From Mucilaginibacter saanensis (GTDB lineage Bacteria > Bacteroidota > Bacteroidia > Sphingobacteriales > Sphingobacteriaceae): DNA of 64,000 nt. Positions 36,522 through 45,888 of this stretch are shown here, piece after piece (position 1 is the stretch's first letter; each line of letters starts with the position of its first letter). The notes below the pieces were generated by a model that searched no databases, was not told the DNA's origin, and was given only the letters and a program-made list of their open reading frames with translations. The stretch spans positions 60,800 to 124,799 of the forward strand of contig NZ_JACHBZ010000019.1 of NCBI RefSeq assembly GCF_014200575.1. The letters run 5' to 3'. Both the position numbers and the translations under genes were made by a program.

Positions 36522-38240
36522 TTAAATCAGTTCCAGCAACATCCCGCTCATACCCTGCAATTCTATATCCACACCATCTTGTACGTTACCGGTATCAAAT
36601 TGGGTTGCGCTTAACAGGTCCTTAAATTGTTTTTTACCAGCCAGCGTTAATTTAGCCAGTAAATCATCGGGCAGCTTAATACGTATCCTGCGATAATCAT
36701 GGTTAAAATTGGTGATCACCAGTATTTGCTGCTTATCGGTATATCTCATATAGATATACAGCAACTGGTCAAAGCCGGGTTGGTGCTCATTGGCCATCAT
36801 CAGTTCATAAAAACTACCACTTTTTAATGCATCGTTATTATTAACCGTGTTTAGCAGTGTTTGGTAAAAACCACGCAGCTTCTTTTGATCATCTGATAAG
36901 CGGCCGCCATCAAACGCACCGTTATTAAGCCATTTCTGATGCTCAGGAACACCGCAATAGTCAAAAATAGAGGTGCGGCCATCGTTACCGCTAAAACCCT
37001 GGTTGCCGTTAGCAGGTTCGCCAACTTCCTGACCAGAGTAAATCATTACAGGGCCGGTATTCAGCGTTGCTGTCACAATCATGCCCGGGACGGCCAGCCA
37101 GGGGTTGCCGGCAAAATCATTACAGGCTATGCGCTGCTCGTCATGGTTTTCCATAAAGCGCAGCATATGCTGGTCAATATCCCAGCAGTGATGATTCCAA
37201 ACACTGTTTATTTCCCAGGTGCTTGCGCCGTACTCATTACGGGTTAAGCGTTTAATAACATCATACAAACCTACCTTGTCATACAGATAATCAAAGTGGC
37301 CTTTAAAAATGTAATCGTTGTATTTGTTTTTGTCGTACGCCTCGCCTATAAACACGGTACCGGGGTACGCTTCTTTTAATTTAGGTATTACCCATGCCCA
37401 AAATTCAATAGGCACCATCTCTACCATATCGCAGCGGAAACCATCAACTCCTTTTTTGCTCCAATACGTCAAAATATCATATATCTTATTCCACAGCGGA
37501 GGTATCGGGTTAAAGTGACCATAACGGTTATCCATATAATCAACCCCGTAGTTCAGTTTCATGGTCTCGAACCAATCATTAATAGATGGTGTAGCGCTGA
37601 ATACATCATTACCCGTTGCTTTTGCCGGATTTTCATCAAAACGGCCATCTTTAAGCGGGCTTATAAATTCGTCGCCACCGGGGTTGTAACCCGCCGGTAC
37701 TACAAAGGACTGCCCGGGGATATAATAAAAATCATTAGCGGCATCAAAAGCTTTGCCGGTATCATCGTCCTGCCCAAAATCCCGTACATCGGCAGGCTTT
37801 ACATCTGATGCATAAGTGCGAGCTACGTGATTGGGCACCAGATCCATTAAAACCTTAAGGCCGTTACTATGCGTGCGCTGTATCAGCGCTTCATACTCGG
37901 ATATGCGGTTGTTAACATCAACGGCCAAATCAGACGCTATGTCATAATAATCTTTAATAGCATACGGTGAGCCTGCCCTGCCCTTCACAATATCCGGATC
38001 ATCATTGGCGATGCCAAAGGCAGAATAATCGGTCATGGTGGCGTGTTCAATAACGCCGGTGTACCATACATGGGTAAAACCCATGCCCCTAATTTCCTGC
38101 AGGGCTTTATCATTAATATCATTCAGCTTACCAACCCCATTTTCCTCAATAGAGCCATTTATCTTATTAAGGGTTTGGGTATTGCCAAACAAGCGCGGCA
38201 ATAACTGGTATATAATCAATTTATGATCTGTGGTGTCCAT
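36522..38240 (-). CDS. GH13 alpha-amylase-family enzyme, cytoplasmic
   Basis: This 572-residue protein has no signal peptide. It has the GH13 barrel: region I DLVPNHV, region II GFRCDMVEM (nucleophile Asp), region III FIGEAYDK (acid Glu) and region IV ENHDEQR (transition-state Asp). The N-terminus starts directly at the barrel (KLIIYQLLPRLFGN) as in intracellular maltodextrin-cleaving enzymes. The exact specificity (alpha-amylase, neopullulanase or glucosidase) cannot be read from the sequence. It starts five bases after the GH65 stop, so it is in one operon with GH65. Confidence 0.93.
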   Translation of the reverse strand: MDTTDHKLIIYQLLPRLFGNTQTLNKINGSIEENGVGKLNDINDKALQEIRGMGFTHVWYTGVIEHATMTDYSAFGIANDDPDIVKGRAGSPYAIKDYYDIASDLAVDVNNRISEYEALIQRTHSNGLKVLMDLVPNHVARTYASDVKPADVRDFGQDDDTGKAFDAANDFYYIPGQSFVVPAGYNPGGDEFISPLKDGRFDENPAKATGNDVFSATPSINDWFETMKLNYGVDYMDNRYGHFNPIPPLWNKIYDILTYWSKKGVDGFRCDMVEMVPIEFWAWVIPKLKEAYPGTVFIGEAYDKNKYNDYIFKGHFDYLYDKVGLYDVIKRLTRNEYGASTWEINSVWNHHCWDIDQHMLRFMENHDEQRIACNDFAGNPWLAVPGMIVTATLNTGPVMIYSGQEVGEPANGNQGFSGNDGRTSIFDYCGVPEHQKWLNNGAFDGGRLSDDQKKLRGFYQTLLNTVNNNDALKSGSFYELMMANEHQPGFDQLLYIYMRYTDKQQILVITNFNHDYRRIRIKLPDDLLAKLTLAGKKQFKDLLSATQFDTGNVQDGVDIELQGMSGMLLELI

Positions 38241-38245
38241 TTTTG

Positions 38246-40555
38246 TTACCCTTTTACTAATAATTCGCTATTTGCACCAACAGATTGTTCTTCGTTGTAA
38301 ACTATCACGCTTACAGGCTTTTCTGACAGATTTTTTAATTGTACCCCATCCTTACTCACCTTTACATTAAGCAACGATCCTCTGAACCCGATATGAAATG
38401 AGAAAGATGTCCACTTTTCAGGAATAAAGGGCTGAAACAATAACTTGCCATCCCGAACGCGCATACCGCCAAAACCTTCTACTACTGACATCCAGGTGCC
38501 CGCCATGGAGGTGATGTGACAACCATCTTCGGTATCATTGTTATAATCGTCCAGATCAAGGCGGGCCGTGCGGAGATAAAACTCATAGGCACGGGCTTCA
38601 TCGCCCAGCTTAGCGGCTAAAATAGCATGTACACAGGGCGACAGGGATGACTCATGCACCGTACGCGGCTCGTAAAAATTAAAATTACGGCGGATGGTTT
38701 CCGTATCGTAACGATCTTCAAAAAAGTAGATACCCTGCAATACATCGGCCTGTTTGATATAGCAGGAACGGAGAATCCTGTCCCAACTCCATTTCTGGTT
38801 CAGCGGGCGATCTGCGGCGGGCAGATCCTTTACCAATATCTGTTCCTTATCAAGGTAACCGTCCTGTTGTAAAAACACCTGCTGCTTTTCGTCATAGCCA
38901 TAATACATTTTTTCGATAATGTGTTTATATCTGGAGGTTTCCACGGCTTCGTCAAAATTTATTTTAGCTGCCAGCGCGGTATATTTTTCATGGGCAGTGG
39001 CTTTTACTTTTTCTATCACCTGCATGGTATAATCCATACACCAGGTGGCCATGGTGGTCGTGTACCAGTTGTTGTTAATGTTGTTTTCGTACTCGTTTGG
39101 CCCGGTTACGCCAAGCATCACATATTGCTGCTTATCCTGCGACCAAGTAATGCGCTGCGACCAGAAACGGGCAATGGCTACCAGCACCTCCAGGCCATAA
39201 TCGGCCAGATATGCTTCATCGCCGGTATAACGCACATAGTTAAAAATGGCGAAGGCAATGGCTCCATTACGGTGTATCTCCTCAAAGGTTATTTCCCACT
39301 CGTTATGACATTCGGTGCCATCCATAGTAACCATAGGGTAAAGGGCAGCGCCGTTTTTGAACCCCAAAAGGGTGGCATTTTCAATAGCTTCGCCCAATTG
39401 TTTATACCTGTACAACAGCAAATTACGGGTAACTTTTTGCGGAGCGGTAGCCAAGTAAAAAGGCACACAATACGCCTCGGTATCCCAATAGGTTGAGCCA
39501 CCGTATTTTTCGCCGGTAAACCCTTTGGGGCCAATGTTCAGGCGGTCGTCCTCGCCCGTATAGGTTTGGTTAAGCTGGAATATATTGAAGCGGATAGCCT
39601 GCTGAGCCGACACGTCGCCCTCGATAATAATATCATTACGCTCCCATTTTTTAGCCCAGGCGGCGGCCTGTTCGGCCAGCATCGTGTCAAAGCCCTTTTG
39701 GCTAACGCGGCTTAACGTTTCATTAAGCTGATTAACCAGATCTTCGGGCTTGTAATTTTGCGACGACAAGTTAGCTACATATTTAATAATACTGATAGCC
39801 TGCCCCTGCTGTGCCTGCAACTCAATTACCGAAGCTACGTACTTTTCTTTAACAACAGGTTTAACCTGTGGCTGTACCGGCTTGCCATTTTGCGCGATAC
39901 TGCATTTCATACCGGTTGCTACCTCAAAGCCAGTTTTTTTAGTACGCATTACTACATAACCACCATCAGACTGGCTGGCCTTACTAACCTCGTCCCAAAA
40001 TTTTTCATCGTAATTGGAATCTTTATTAGCAATATCGCCGTCAATAGCTGGGGTTATGGTAATGGTACCACTAAAGTTTACCGGCGTTATGGTATAACTA
40101 ATGGCCGCAGCTTCGTCATCAACCATGCTGCAAAAACGTATGGCTTCTACCTTAACTATTTTACCGCTTGTTGTTTGGGCTTCAAAGTTTCTTTTCAGGT
40201 ACCCCTCTTTCATGTTAAGTTCACGGCGAAAGCTGCTTACCACACATTTATCAAAATCAAGCTGTTCACCATCTAAATTAATATCAATAATAGTCCAGTT
40301 GGCGGCATTCAATACCTTGGCAAAATACTCGGGGTAACCGTTTTTCCACCAGCCTACACGGGTTTTATCGGGATAATATACCCCAGCCACGTAGTTACCT
40401 AATAACGATTGACCGCTATAAGCTTCCTCAAAATTGGCACGCTGCCCCATACGGCCGTTACCCAAACTAAATATACTCTCAGATATTTGGTGATGATGTG
40501 GATCGAAGCTTTCTTCAATGATGCTCCACTCATCTGCTTTTATGTAGTTTTTCAT
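38246..40555 (-). CDS. GH65 glycoside phosphorylase, maltose phosphorylase-like
   Basis: Start chosen at the ATG at 40555 (MKNYIKADEWSIIEESFDPH). The longer frame runs into an inverted-repeat element. It is 769 residues with the GH65 layout: an N-terminal beta-sandwich (to about 270), a linker, an (alpha/alpha)6 barrel with YWDTEAYCVPFYL and ECHNEWEITFEEIHRNGAIA, and a small C-terminal jelly roll. Family members phosphorolyse maltose, trehalose or kojibiose by inversion, releasing beta-glucose-1-phosphate. pgmB next to it fits this. Maltose is the likely substrate given the GH13/GH31 neighbours, but trehalose is possible. Confidence 0.92.
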   Translation of the reverse strand: MKNYIKADEWSIIEESFDPHHHQISESIFSLGNGRMGQRANFEEAYSGQSLLGNYVAGVYYPDKTRVGWWKNGYPEYFAKVLNAANWTIIDINLDGEQLDFDKCVVSSFRRELNMKEGYLKRNFEAQTTSGKIVKVEAIRFCSMVDDEAAAISYTITPVNFSGTITITPAIDGDIANKDSNYDEKFWDEVSKASQSDGGYVVMRTKKTGFEVATGMKCSIAQNGKPVQPQVKPVVKEKYVASVIELQAQQGQAISIIKYVANLSSQNYKPEDLVNQLNETLSRVSQKGFDTMLAEQAAAWAKKWERNDIIIEGDVSAQQAIRFNIFQLNQTYTGEDDRLNIGPKGFTGEKYGGSTYWDTEAYCVPFYLATAPQKVTRNLLLYRYKQLGEAIENATLLGFKNGAALYPMVTMDGTECHNEWEITFEEIHRNGAIAFAIFNYVRYTGDEAYLADYGLEVLVAIARFWSQRITWSQDKQQYVMLGVTGPNEYENNINNNWYTTTMATWCMDYTMQVIEKVKATAHEKYTALAAKINFDEAVETSRYKHIIEKMYYGYDEKQQVFLQQDGYLDKEQILVKDLPAADRPLNQKWSWDRILRSCYIKQADVLQGIYFFEDRYDTETIRRNFNFYEPRTVHESSLSPCVHAILAAKLGDEARAYEFYLRTARLDLDDYNNDTEDGCHITSMAGTWMSVVEGFGGMRVRDGKLLFQPFIPEKWTSFSFHIGFRGSLLNVKVSKDGVQLKNLSEKPVSVIVYNEEQSVGANSELLVKG

Positions 40556-40565
40556 TAGCCCGCAT

Positions 40566-40634
40566 CCCCTAAAGGGGAGTATTTTAAATTTATATTTTAT
40601 TAAATACCCACTCTCCAACTCCCCCTTTAGGGGG
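40566..40634. repeat. inverted-repeat element between GH65 and pgmB
   Basis: The left arm CCCCTAAAGGGGAGTATTT (40566-40584) and the right arm around ACTCCCCCTTTAGGGG (40619-40634) are inverted repeats with one extra C. Inner arms GTATTTTA/TAAATAC also pair. CTTTAGGGG-type hairpins like this recur in Bacteroidota intergenic regions. This copy overlaps the 3' end of pgmB. Confidence 0.6.
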
Positions 40635-41264
40635 CCGGGGGACTTTATCTAACCCGCTCACCACCAAATCAGCCTCATGCAGCACTTCAGGATCCCCTAT
40701 GCCTATGGCTTTCATGCCGCCGGCTTTGGCTGCCTCAACGCCGGCAATGGCATCTTCAAATACTACGCAGTATTTGGGTTCAACATCCAACTCCTGTGCT
40801 CCTTTTAAAAACACTTCGGGATCGGGTTTGGCCTTGCTTACCTTATTACCATCAATTATGGCATCAAAGAGGTGGGTTATCTGCAATTTATCTAATATGG
40901 TCATGGAGTTTTTACTGGCCGAGCCCAGGGCTGTTTTAATATCGGCAGCGCGGCAGGCCTCAACAAACTCACGGGCTCCGGGCAAAATTTCGGCCGGGGT
41001 CATTTGGTTTACCATTTCCATGTACCAGGTATTTTTTTGGGTGGCCAGTTGTTCCTGTTCTGCTTCGGTTTTGGTGATACCTCCCCATCCTAATATCAGT
41101 TGCAGCGAGCGCACCCTGCTCACCCCTTTTAACTGTTCGTTATAGGCTTCGGTAAAATCAAAACCCAGCTCATTAGCCAGGCGTTTCCAGGCTTTATAAT
41201 GATAAACAGCCGTATCAACAATTACACCGTCGAGGTCAAAAATACAGGCTTTTATATCATTCAT
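40590..41264 (-). CDS. pgmB: beta-phosphoglucomutase
   Basis: This 224-residue HAD enzyme converts beta-glucose-1-phosphate to glucose-6-phosphate. Motif I is FDLDGVIVDTAVYHYKAW with both Asp10 and Asp12. LKGVSRVRSL is the cap substrate loop, LGSASKNS motif II, KAKPDPEVF motif III and VVFEDAIAGVEAAKAGG motif IV. It completes the maltose route begun by GH65. The last residues (RPPKGGVGEWVFNKI) are encoded by the right arm of an inverted-repeat element and are unlike the family, so the original stop was probably replaced by the element. The next gene starts 34 bases on. Confidence 0.93.
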   Translation of the reverse strand: MNDIKACIFDLDGVIVDTAVYHYKAWKRLANELGFDFTEAYNEQLKGVSRVRSLQLILGWGGITKTEAEQEQLATQKNTWYMEMVNQMTPAEILPGAREFVEACRAADIKTALGSASKNSMTILDKLQITHLFDAIIDGNKVSKAKPDPEVFLKGAQELDVEPKYCVVFEDAIAGVEAAKAGGMKAIGIGDPEVLHEADLVVSGLDKVPRPPKGGVGEWVFNKI

Positions 41265-41433
41265 CTTTTTACGCTATGTATACAGACCCTAAAGTATTAA
41301 AAACTAAATACAATGTATATAAAACACACAATTATAACATTGCCTGCACCAGTAACCTACCCAGCCAACAATAATTATTATTTTTCACTTTATTTGGATT
41401 AATTATAAATAATGATAATCTTTGCCCTGTTAT

Positions 41434-41796
41434 ATGATCACCACTACTACAGCAATCAATCAATGGACAGATGTTTTCGGCACATCGGCAGGTGCCATTT
41501 ACCAAAGCGACGAAGAACGTTGCTGGTATGTTGATTTTGCAGGTAAGGTGGCTAAATTTGATTACCGCTGCCTGCTAAAGCTGCGCAAAGCGGTTTATCA
41601 TATTGATATTGAACAGGTTTTGCTTACCTCCTCCAAGGCACCTGACGTTGAGATCATATTTATATGCGCCTGCGATCATTGCTACGTGCTATCTCTGGTA
41701 CAAATTATAGCACTTAAGGAGCTGTTGGAAGGCACCTTTGTGATGCTTGAACTGAACCACATACTACATGACCGCCTCTGCGGTATTCACGTATAG
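41434..41796 (+). CDS. hypothetical protein
   Basis: This is 120 residues from the ATG at 41434 (MITTTTAINQWTDVF); an upstream TTG at 41422 adds four residues. It is a soluble alpha/beta-looking protein, with CWYVDFAGKVAKFDYRCL and a Cys-containing core IIFICACDHCYVLSL, then a helical end. Several short Sphingobacteriaceae proteins look like this, but I recognise no function. It is divergent from pgmB and upstream of ferritin with a 113-base gap. Confidence 0.65.
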   Translation: MITTTTAINQWTDVFGTSAGAIYQSDEERCWYVDFAGKVAKFDYRCLLKLRKAVYHIDIEQVLLTSSKAPDVEIIFICACDHCYVLSLVQIIALKELLEGTFVMLELNHILHDRLCGIHV

Positions 41797-41909
41797 CTAT
41801 TTAGATTAAATTCATATTGTTTTTAAATTGAGCTAATGTAAACTTATAGCACTATTATTGTTTATAATATTGATTATAAGTTTATTTAACTACTCAATTT
41901 AGCACTCCT

Positions 41910-42440
41910 ATGAAAGACCTACTCCGCATAAAAAGCCTTATTTCAAGTGAAATTGAAACGCTTTTAAATCAGCAAGTAAAAAAAGAAGCATATTCATCAT
42001 CAGTATATTTATCAATGGCGTCATGGTGTAACCGTAATGGTTATGATTTTTCGTCTGACTACTTTTTTAAACAAGCCGAAGAGGAAAGACACCATCAATT
42101 AAAATTTTATAAATATATACTGGATATGGGCGGCAACGCTGTATCACCAGAAATTACCGGCATTAAGCAAGAATATAACGCTTTCCGCGAAGTATTTGAA
42201 GAAGCTTTGGACCAGGAAATCAGCGTTACTCAATCAATAAAAAACATATACGCCCGCTGCATGAAAGAGCAGGATTTTGTAACCATGGAGTTTTTAAACT
42301 GGTTCCTGAAAGAGCAGCGTGAAGAAGAATACAAAGCCCGCCGTGCCCTTGAACTGTTTGAAGTTATTGGCGAAGAAGGTACCGGCAGATGGCAGATTGA
42401 TAAGCATGTTGGCCAAATCAAATACGATAGCGAAGCCTAA
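41910..42440 (+). CDS. ferritin
   Basis: This is a 176-residue non-haem ferritin of the bacterial FtnA type. The four-helix bundle holds ferroxidase ligands in QQVKKEAYSSSVYLSMASW (Glu), QAEEERHHQL (Glu-Glu-x-His) and EALDQEISVTQSI (Glu). The last long helix FLNWFLKEQREEEYKARRAL contributes the remaining ligand. It stores iron as ferric mineral in the cytoplasm. There is no haem-binding Met at the bacterioferritin position. A strong terminator separates it from the convergent ferredoxin-like gene. Confidence 0.95.
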   Translation: MKDLLRIKSLISSEIETLLNQQVKKEAYSSSVYLSMASWCNRNGYDFSSDYFFKQAEEERHHQLKFYKYILDMGGNAVSPEITGIKQEYNAFREVFEEALDQEISVTQSIKNIYARCMKEQDFVTMEFLNWFLKEQREEEYKARRALELFEVIGEEGTGRWQIDKHVGQIKYDSEA

Positions 42441-42455
42441 GCTTAACCTTTTCAT

Positions 42456-42499
42456 AAATAAGAAAGCCCTTCCTCTAAATAACAAGGGCTTTCTTATTT
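42456..42499. terminator. bidirectional terminator
   Basis: A perfect sixteen-pair stem (42456-42471 with 42484-42499), with AAATAAG at one end and CTTATTT at the other, lies between ferritin and the ferredoxin gene. Confidence 0.9.
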
Positions 42500-42509
42500 A
42501 AGACCGCTG

Positions 42510-42767
42510 CTATATCAGATCAAGCAGCTTTAGTACATCCTTGGCATGATATTCTTTTAACCAGGTATTGCCCGGCTGTATACTGCATACCGGTGCAAAC
42601 TTGCACCTGTCTGTACATTCTGTTTCTATTACTTCAATTTCTTCCGGGCCGTGATGGTGCTTGGCATAACTACGCGCCAGCTTATACATATCCTTACCGC
42701 CTCTTTTTCCGCATTTGCTGCCGGTGCATACATACAGTACTTTATCCGGTATGGTAAATTTACTCAT
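42510..42767 (-). CDS. thioredoxin-like [2Fe-2S] ferredoxin
   Basis: This 85-residue protein has the thioredoxin-fold ferredoxin pattern. Cys14 and Cys19 are in YVCTGSKCGK, Cys51 and Cys55 in ETECTDRCKFAP, and an extra Cys61 follows. These hold a [2Fe-2S] cluster in related proteins and in NuoE-type domains. It would carry single electrons in the cytoplasm, or act in iron or cobalamin metabolism. The partner is unknown. It is beside ferritin but in a separate transcript. Confidence 0.88.
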   Translation of the reverse strand: MSKFTIPDKVLYVCTGSKCGKRGGKDMYKLARSYAKHHHGPEEIEVIETECTDRCKFAPVCSIQPGNTWLKEYHAKDVLKLLDLI

Positions 42768-42963
42768 CAGTATATTGATTTACTGCAGCCTTGTCCCTGT
42801 TACTCAGCCTGATTCAATAACAAAGATAAAATAAATAAAATTCTATTTGTGTAACCCAACAGTCGCATATATGTTTAACAAAACAACAGTTAAGCAATAT
42901 CAAAAGAGATTTTGTTATATATAGACAAAAGCGCCCGATGTATGGTTAATCAGCAGGCAATAA

Positions 42964-43794
42964 CTAAGCAGGTAGCATATAGGTCATCAATTCATCCTGC
43001 AGCTGCCTGGCCGATTCAATAAGCACACTGTCGGTTATATATGATTTTATATCTATGTCTTCGCCTATGTGGTCTTCCTTAAAAATATCGCTAAAGCTGG
43101 AGTATTTTAAAGAAAATTTCCAGTTGTTTTCCAAATGCTCAAAAAGCCGGACATCGGTTTGGTTTAACATGGTGTAACTTATCACCACAAAGGCATCGGT
43201 ATTTAATGTTTTAATGCAATTTAAAATATCCTGATTGTAGGCTATCCACACTTTCAGAAATTCCTGGGCATGTTCAATATAAAAACTCTGTTGCCTGCGG
43301 ACGTGTCTGAACTTTTGCCATACCAACCTGGACAGGTATTTCCGGGCCATGTATTTTTTATCAATCACCTTGAAGCCGCGTCTTAATAATGAGCTTACTA
43401 CTGATTGGTAATCGCGCAGAATGATAAGGTAACAGGCATCAGGTAACAACTCCTGGTACACGTCCAAAAACAGGCAAGTACGCGGATCTTTCCACCCCCA
43501 TTGGTCATAAAGCCGCTGTTTAACCCTGATGATACTTTTTAATTTTTCCTTTTCATAAACGGAGAGATGATCAATATGAGCATCGGTTAGGCCCGATGTA
43601 GGCAGGTTATGATCGGCCAGCACCTCCTCGTGCATTTTTAAAAACTCCATATCTTCAAAATGCCCGTCGGCATTTCCAGAGCCGGGACCCAGCTGCCTTT
43701 CGCCCAATTGCAAGCCGCACCTAGCCAGCCATTGCGAAATAAGCGAGGTACCGGAGCGATGCATCCCGGCAATGATAAGTGTTCTTTTCTGCAT
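42964..43794 (-). CDS. sulfotransferase
   Basis: This is a 276-residue P-loop sulfotransferase. The 5'-phosphosulfate loop is near the N-terminus (IIAGMHRSGTSLISQWLARC), and YQSVVSSLLRR around residue 130 matches the 3'-phosphate-binding region. There is no signal peptide or membrane span. It would move sulfate from PAPS to a lipid, glycan or small molecule. Its upstream neighbour on the same strand encodes APS kinase, which makes PAPS, with a 40-base gap. The pair strongly suggests a dedicated sulfation unit. The acceptor is unknown. Confidence 0.88.
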   Translation of the reverse strand: MQKRTLIIAGMHRSGTSLISQWLARCGLQLGERQLGPGSGNADGHFEDMEFLKMHEEVLADHNLPTSGLTDAHIDHLSVYEKEKLKSIIRVKQRLYDQWGWKDPRTCLFLDVYQELLPDACYLIILRDYQSVVSSLLRRGFKVIDKKYMARKYLSRLVWQKFRHVRRQQSFYIEHAQEFLKVWIAYNQDILNCIKTLNTDAFVVISYTMLNQTDVRLFEHLENNWKFSLKYSSFSDIFKEDHIGEDIDIKSYITDSVLIESARQLQDELMTYMLPA

Positions 43795-43834
43795 ATATTA
43801 TAAAAGGACAAATGATTAAAATGCGTGATGCAGC

Positions 43835-44398
43835 TTAAAAACTATTGGTCATTTTACTTAGTACTTTTTCGGCCGGATGAAGGTTATTTAAGATATAGTA
43901 AAGCAATAAAGAGGTACTTTGCTGTACGGTACTTTCGCTGGTGTTTATATATAGATCGGCATCGTAAGGCGCATCAAACTGATCATTGATGCCAGTAAGA
44001 TTTATTAATTTATCGGGATGACCTTCGGGTAAAAGTGCTCTTTTGTAAAGCCCCTTGGTGTCGCGGTTAATCAGCTGGTTAACCGGGCAATCAACATGTA
44101 CAATATTTACATGGTCGTATTTTTCAACAAGCTCACGCCTTACTTCATCATAAGGATTTATGGCGCTCACAATAGTAACTATACCATGAGCCGAAAACCG
44201 GCTGGCTACAAAGCCTAACCGCCTGATGTTTTCGCACCGGTCATGTTTTGAAAAACCAAGATCTTTGCAAATTTCTTTGCGGTATTCGTCACCGTCAATT
44301 ACTTCAATCTTTATTCCAAGTTCAGTAAGTTCGGTAGCAACACTTTTTGCTAATGTTGTTTTCCCTGCTCCGGATAATCCGCAAAATAAAAGTATCAT
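43835..44398 (-). CDS. cysC: adenylylsulfate (APS) kinase
   Basis: This 187-residue kinase has the Walker A GLSGAGKTT (7-15). The DGDEYRKEICKDLGFSKHDR segment and NIRRLGFVA form the APS-binding region, and IVSAINPYDEVRRE and VHVDCPVNQL follow. It phosphorylates APS to PAPS. No ATP-sulfurylase (cysDN or sat) is in the window, so APS comes from elsewhere. Linkage to a sulfotransferase rather than to assimilation genes suggests a role in sulfate-ester synthesis. Confidence 0.93.
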   Translation of the reverse strand: MILLFCGLSGAGKTTLAKSVATELTELGIKIEVIDGDEYRKEICKDLGFSKHDRCENIRRLGFVASRFSAHGIVTIVSAINPYDEVRRELVEKYDHVNIVHVDCPVNQLINRDTKGLYKRALLPEGHPDKLINLTGINDQFDAPYDADLYINTSESTVQQSTSLLLYYILNNLHPAEKVLSKMTNSF

Positions 44399-44700
44399 AC
44401 GCCAATAATTTATGTTTAAGTAACATTATCAGAAAGCCCTGCAGGACGCTTTCTGAACGTGAACTTAAAAAATTACGTGCCCGTTATAATGAGCCTCTGT
44501 GTAAATTATCCTTTACAAACAGTCAATATACTTTCGTTAAAATAAATAATTAGCGGCAAAATCGCTTAAAACAAGTACAGTAGAGCTGATTTTCGATTTT
44601 CAAGCCTGGCTACGTATACAACCTTTAAAATGCTACACCTAACAAAAATGTTACGCTTTTTAATGGCAGGTTCAACACAATATGACCTTGCAGGGAAGTA
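44399..44700. other. intergenic region with a hairpin
   Basis: No gene is convincing in these 302 bases. A nine-pair hairpin with TCAGAAAGC/GCTTTCTGA arms lies at 44429-44456, with CCTGCAGG in its loop. The remainder is AT-rich and probably carries the promoter of cysC. Confidence 0.45.
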
Positions 44701-45723
44701 TTAGTGCAGTATTTTAAACATCAGCTCTTTCATCAACTCGCCATGAGGAGCGTTTGATTCAACGCCTTTACTTTTTAAATCATACTCACGCAGATAGCTG
44801 ATGATCTGCATGGTTTTTGGGTAATTATAATTGCGGCCGGCCTGCTCATAATCCTTCACAAAATAGGGGTTTACACCAAGCTCCCGTGCCAGGTTTTGTT
44901 GCGATTTATCCTTTACATAGTGGTAGGCCAGCACTTTGCTAAAATAATTATTTAAATTACCCAATACCAATACAATAGGATTAGCCTTTGGGTTAGCTTC
45001 AAAATAATTGATAATCTGGTTTACCTTGTAGGCATCCTTTTTACTAAGGGCAGCTTGCAGTTCAAATACATTATACTCCTTACTGATGCCAATATTATCA
45101 TGAATATGTTTTAAGGTTATCTCCTGCCCGGCAGCAACATTCAGCATCAGTTTCTCAAGCTCGTTTGCAATCTTCGACAGATCGTTACCCAGGTACTCCG
45201 ATAGCATGGCAGATGCCTGCTGATTTATTTTATAGCCTTTATCGCTGATGTAACCTTCAATCCAGGCTGGTATTTTACTGTCATATAACGGCGCCGACTC
45301 AAAAATAAGTCCGTTTTTTTCAATGGCCTTATAGGTCTTTTTCCGTTTGTCAAACTTGCCGTATTTATAACAAAACACTAATATGGTGCTGGGCAGCGGC
45401 TTTTCCAGATAGCTCAGCAAGGGGTCGATGCCTTTTTTACCGTCATCATCTTTACCCCATTTCATGTCCTGCGCCTCTTTTACCAGTACAACCTGATAAT
45501 CGGCCATCATAGGGTACCGTTTGGCTGCGTTAAGCACGGCCATCATCTCGGTATCCTTACCGTACACTACGGTTTGGTTAAAACCTTTCTCGGCTTCGCT
45601 AAGCAGGTTATGTTCGATGTAGTTGCCTACCAGATCAATAAAATAAGGCTCCTCGCCATGCAGCAGGTACAAGGGTTTGTACTTTCGGTTCTTAATATCT
45701 TTTAATATATCTGCTGCGGTCAT
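44701..45723 (-). CDS. holA: DNA polymerase III subunit delta
   Basis: This 340-residue protein opens DILKDIKNRKYKPLYLLHGE and EEPYFIDLVGNYIEHNLL, the HolA signature. It continues with LNAAKRYPMMADYQVVLVKEA, EKLMLNVAAGQEITLKHIHD and the C-terminal helical collar domain (FVKDYEQAGRNYNYP). It opens the sliding clamp as part of the clamp loader. It is divergent from the HsdR-N-like gene. Confidence 0.95.
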   Translation of the reverse strand: MTAADILKDIKNRKYKPLYLLHGEEPYFIDLVGNYIEHNLLSEAEKGFNQTVVYGKDTEMMAVLNAAKRYPMMADYQVVLVKEAQDMKWGKDDDGKKGIDPLLSYLEKPLPSTILVFCYKYGKFDKRKKTYKAIEKNGLIFESAPLYDSKIPAWIEGYISDKGYKINQQASAMLSEYLGNDLSKIANELEKLMLNVAAGQEITLKHIHDNIGISKEYNVFELQAALSKKDAYKVNQIINYFEANPKANPIVLVLGNLNNYFSKVLAYHYVKDKSQQNLARELGVNPYFVKDYEQAGRNYNYPKTMQIISYLREYDLKSKGVESNAPHGELMKELMFKILH

Positions 45724-45888
45724 TTTATCAGTTCAAAAGTAAAAATTCAAAAGCCAAAAACCTTTTGCATTCAAAATTAAAAATTCAAAATGGCAAAGCC
45801 GGAGTTTTATGCGGAATGTGGAAAGTAAAATTAAAAACAGGGAAGCTTATCGGTTTTACTTTTTAATTTTGACTTTTGAATTTAAAAA

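Noticed and set aside
44347..44553. Plus-strand frame with LSERELKKLRARYNEP
   Set aside because: The phrase recalls LuxR-type helices but the frame has no recognisable domain, runs through the start of cysC on the other strand and overlaps a hairpin.
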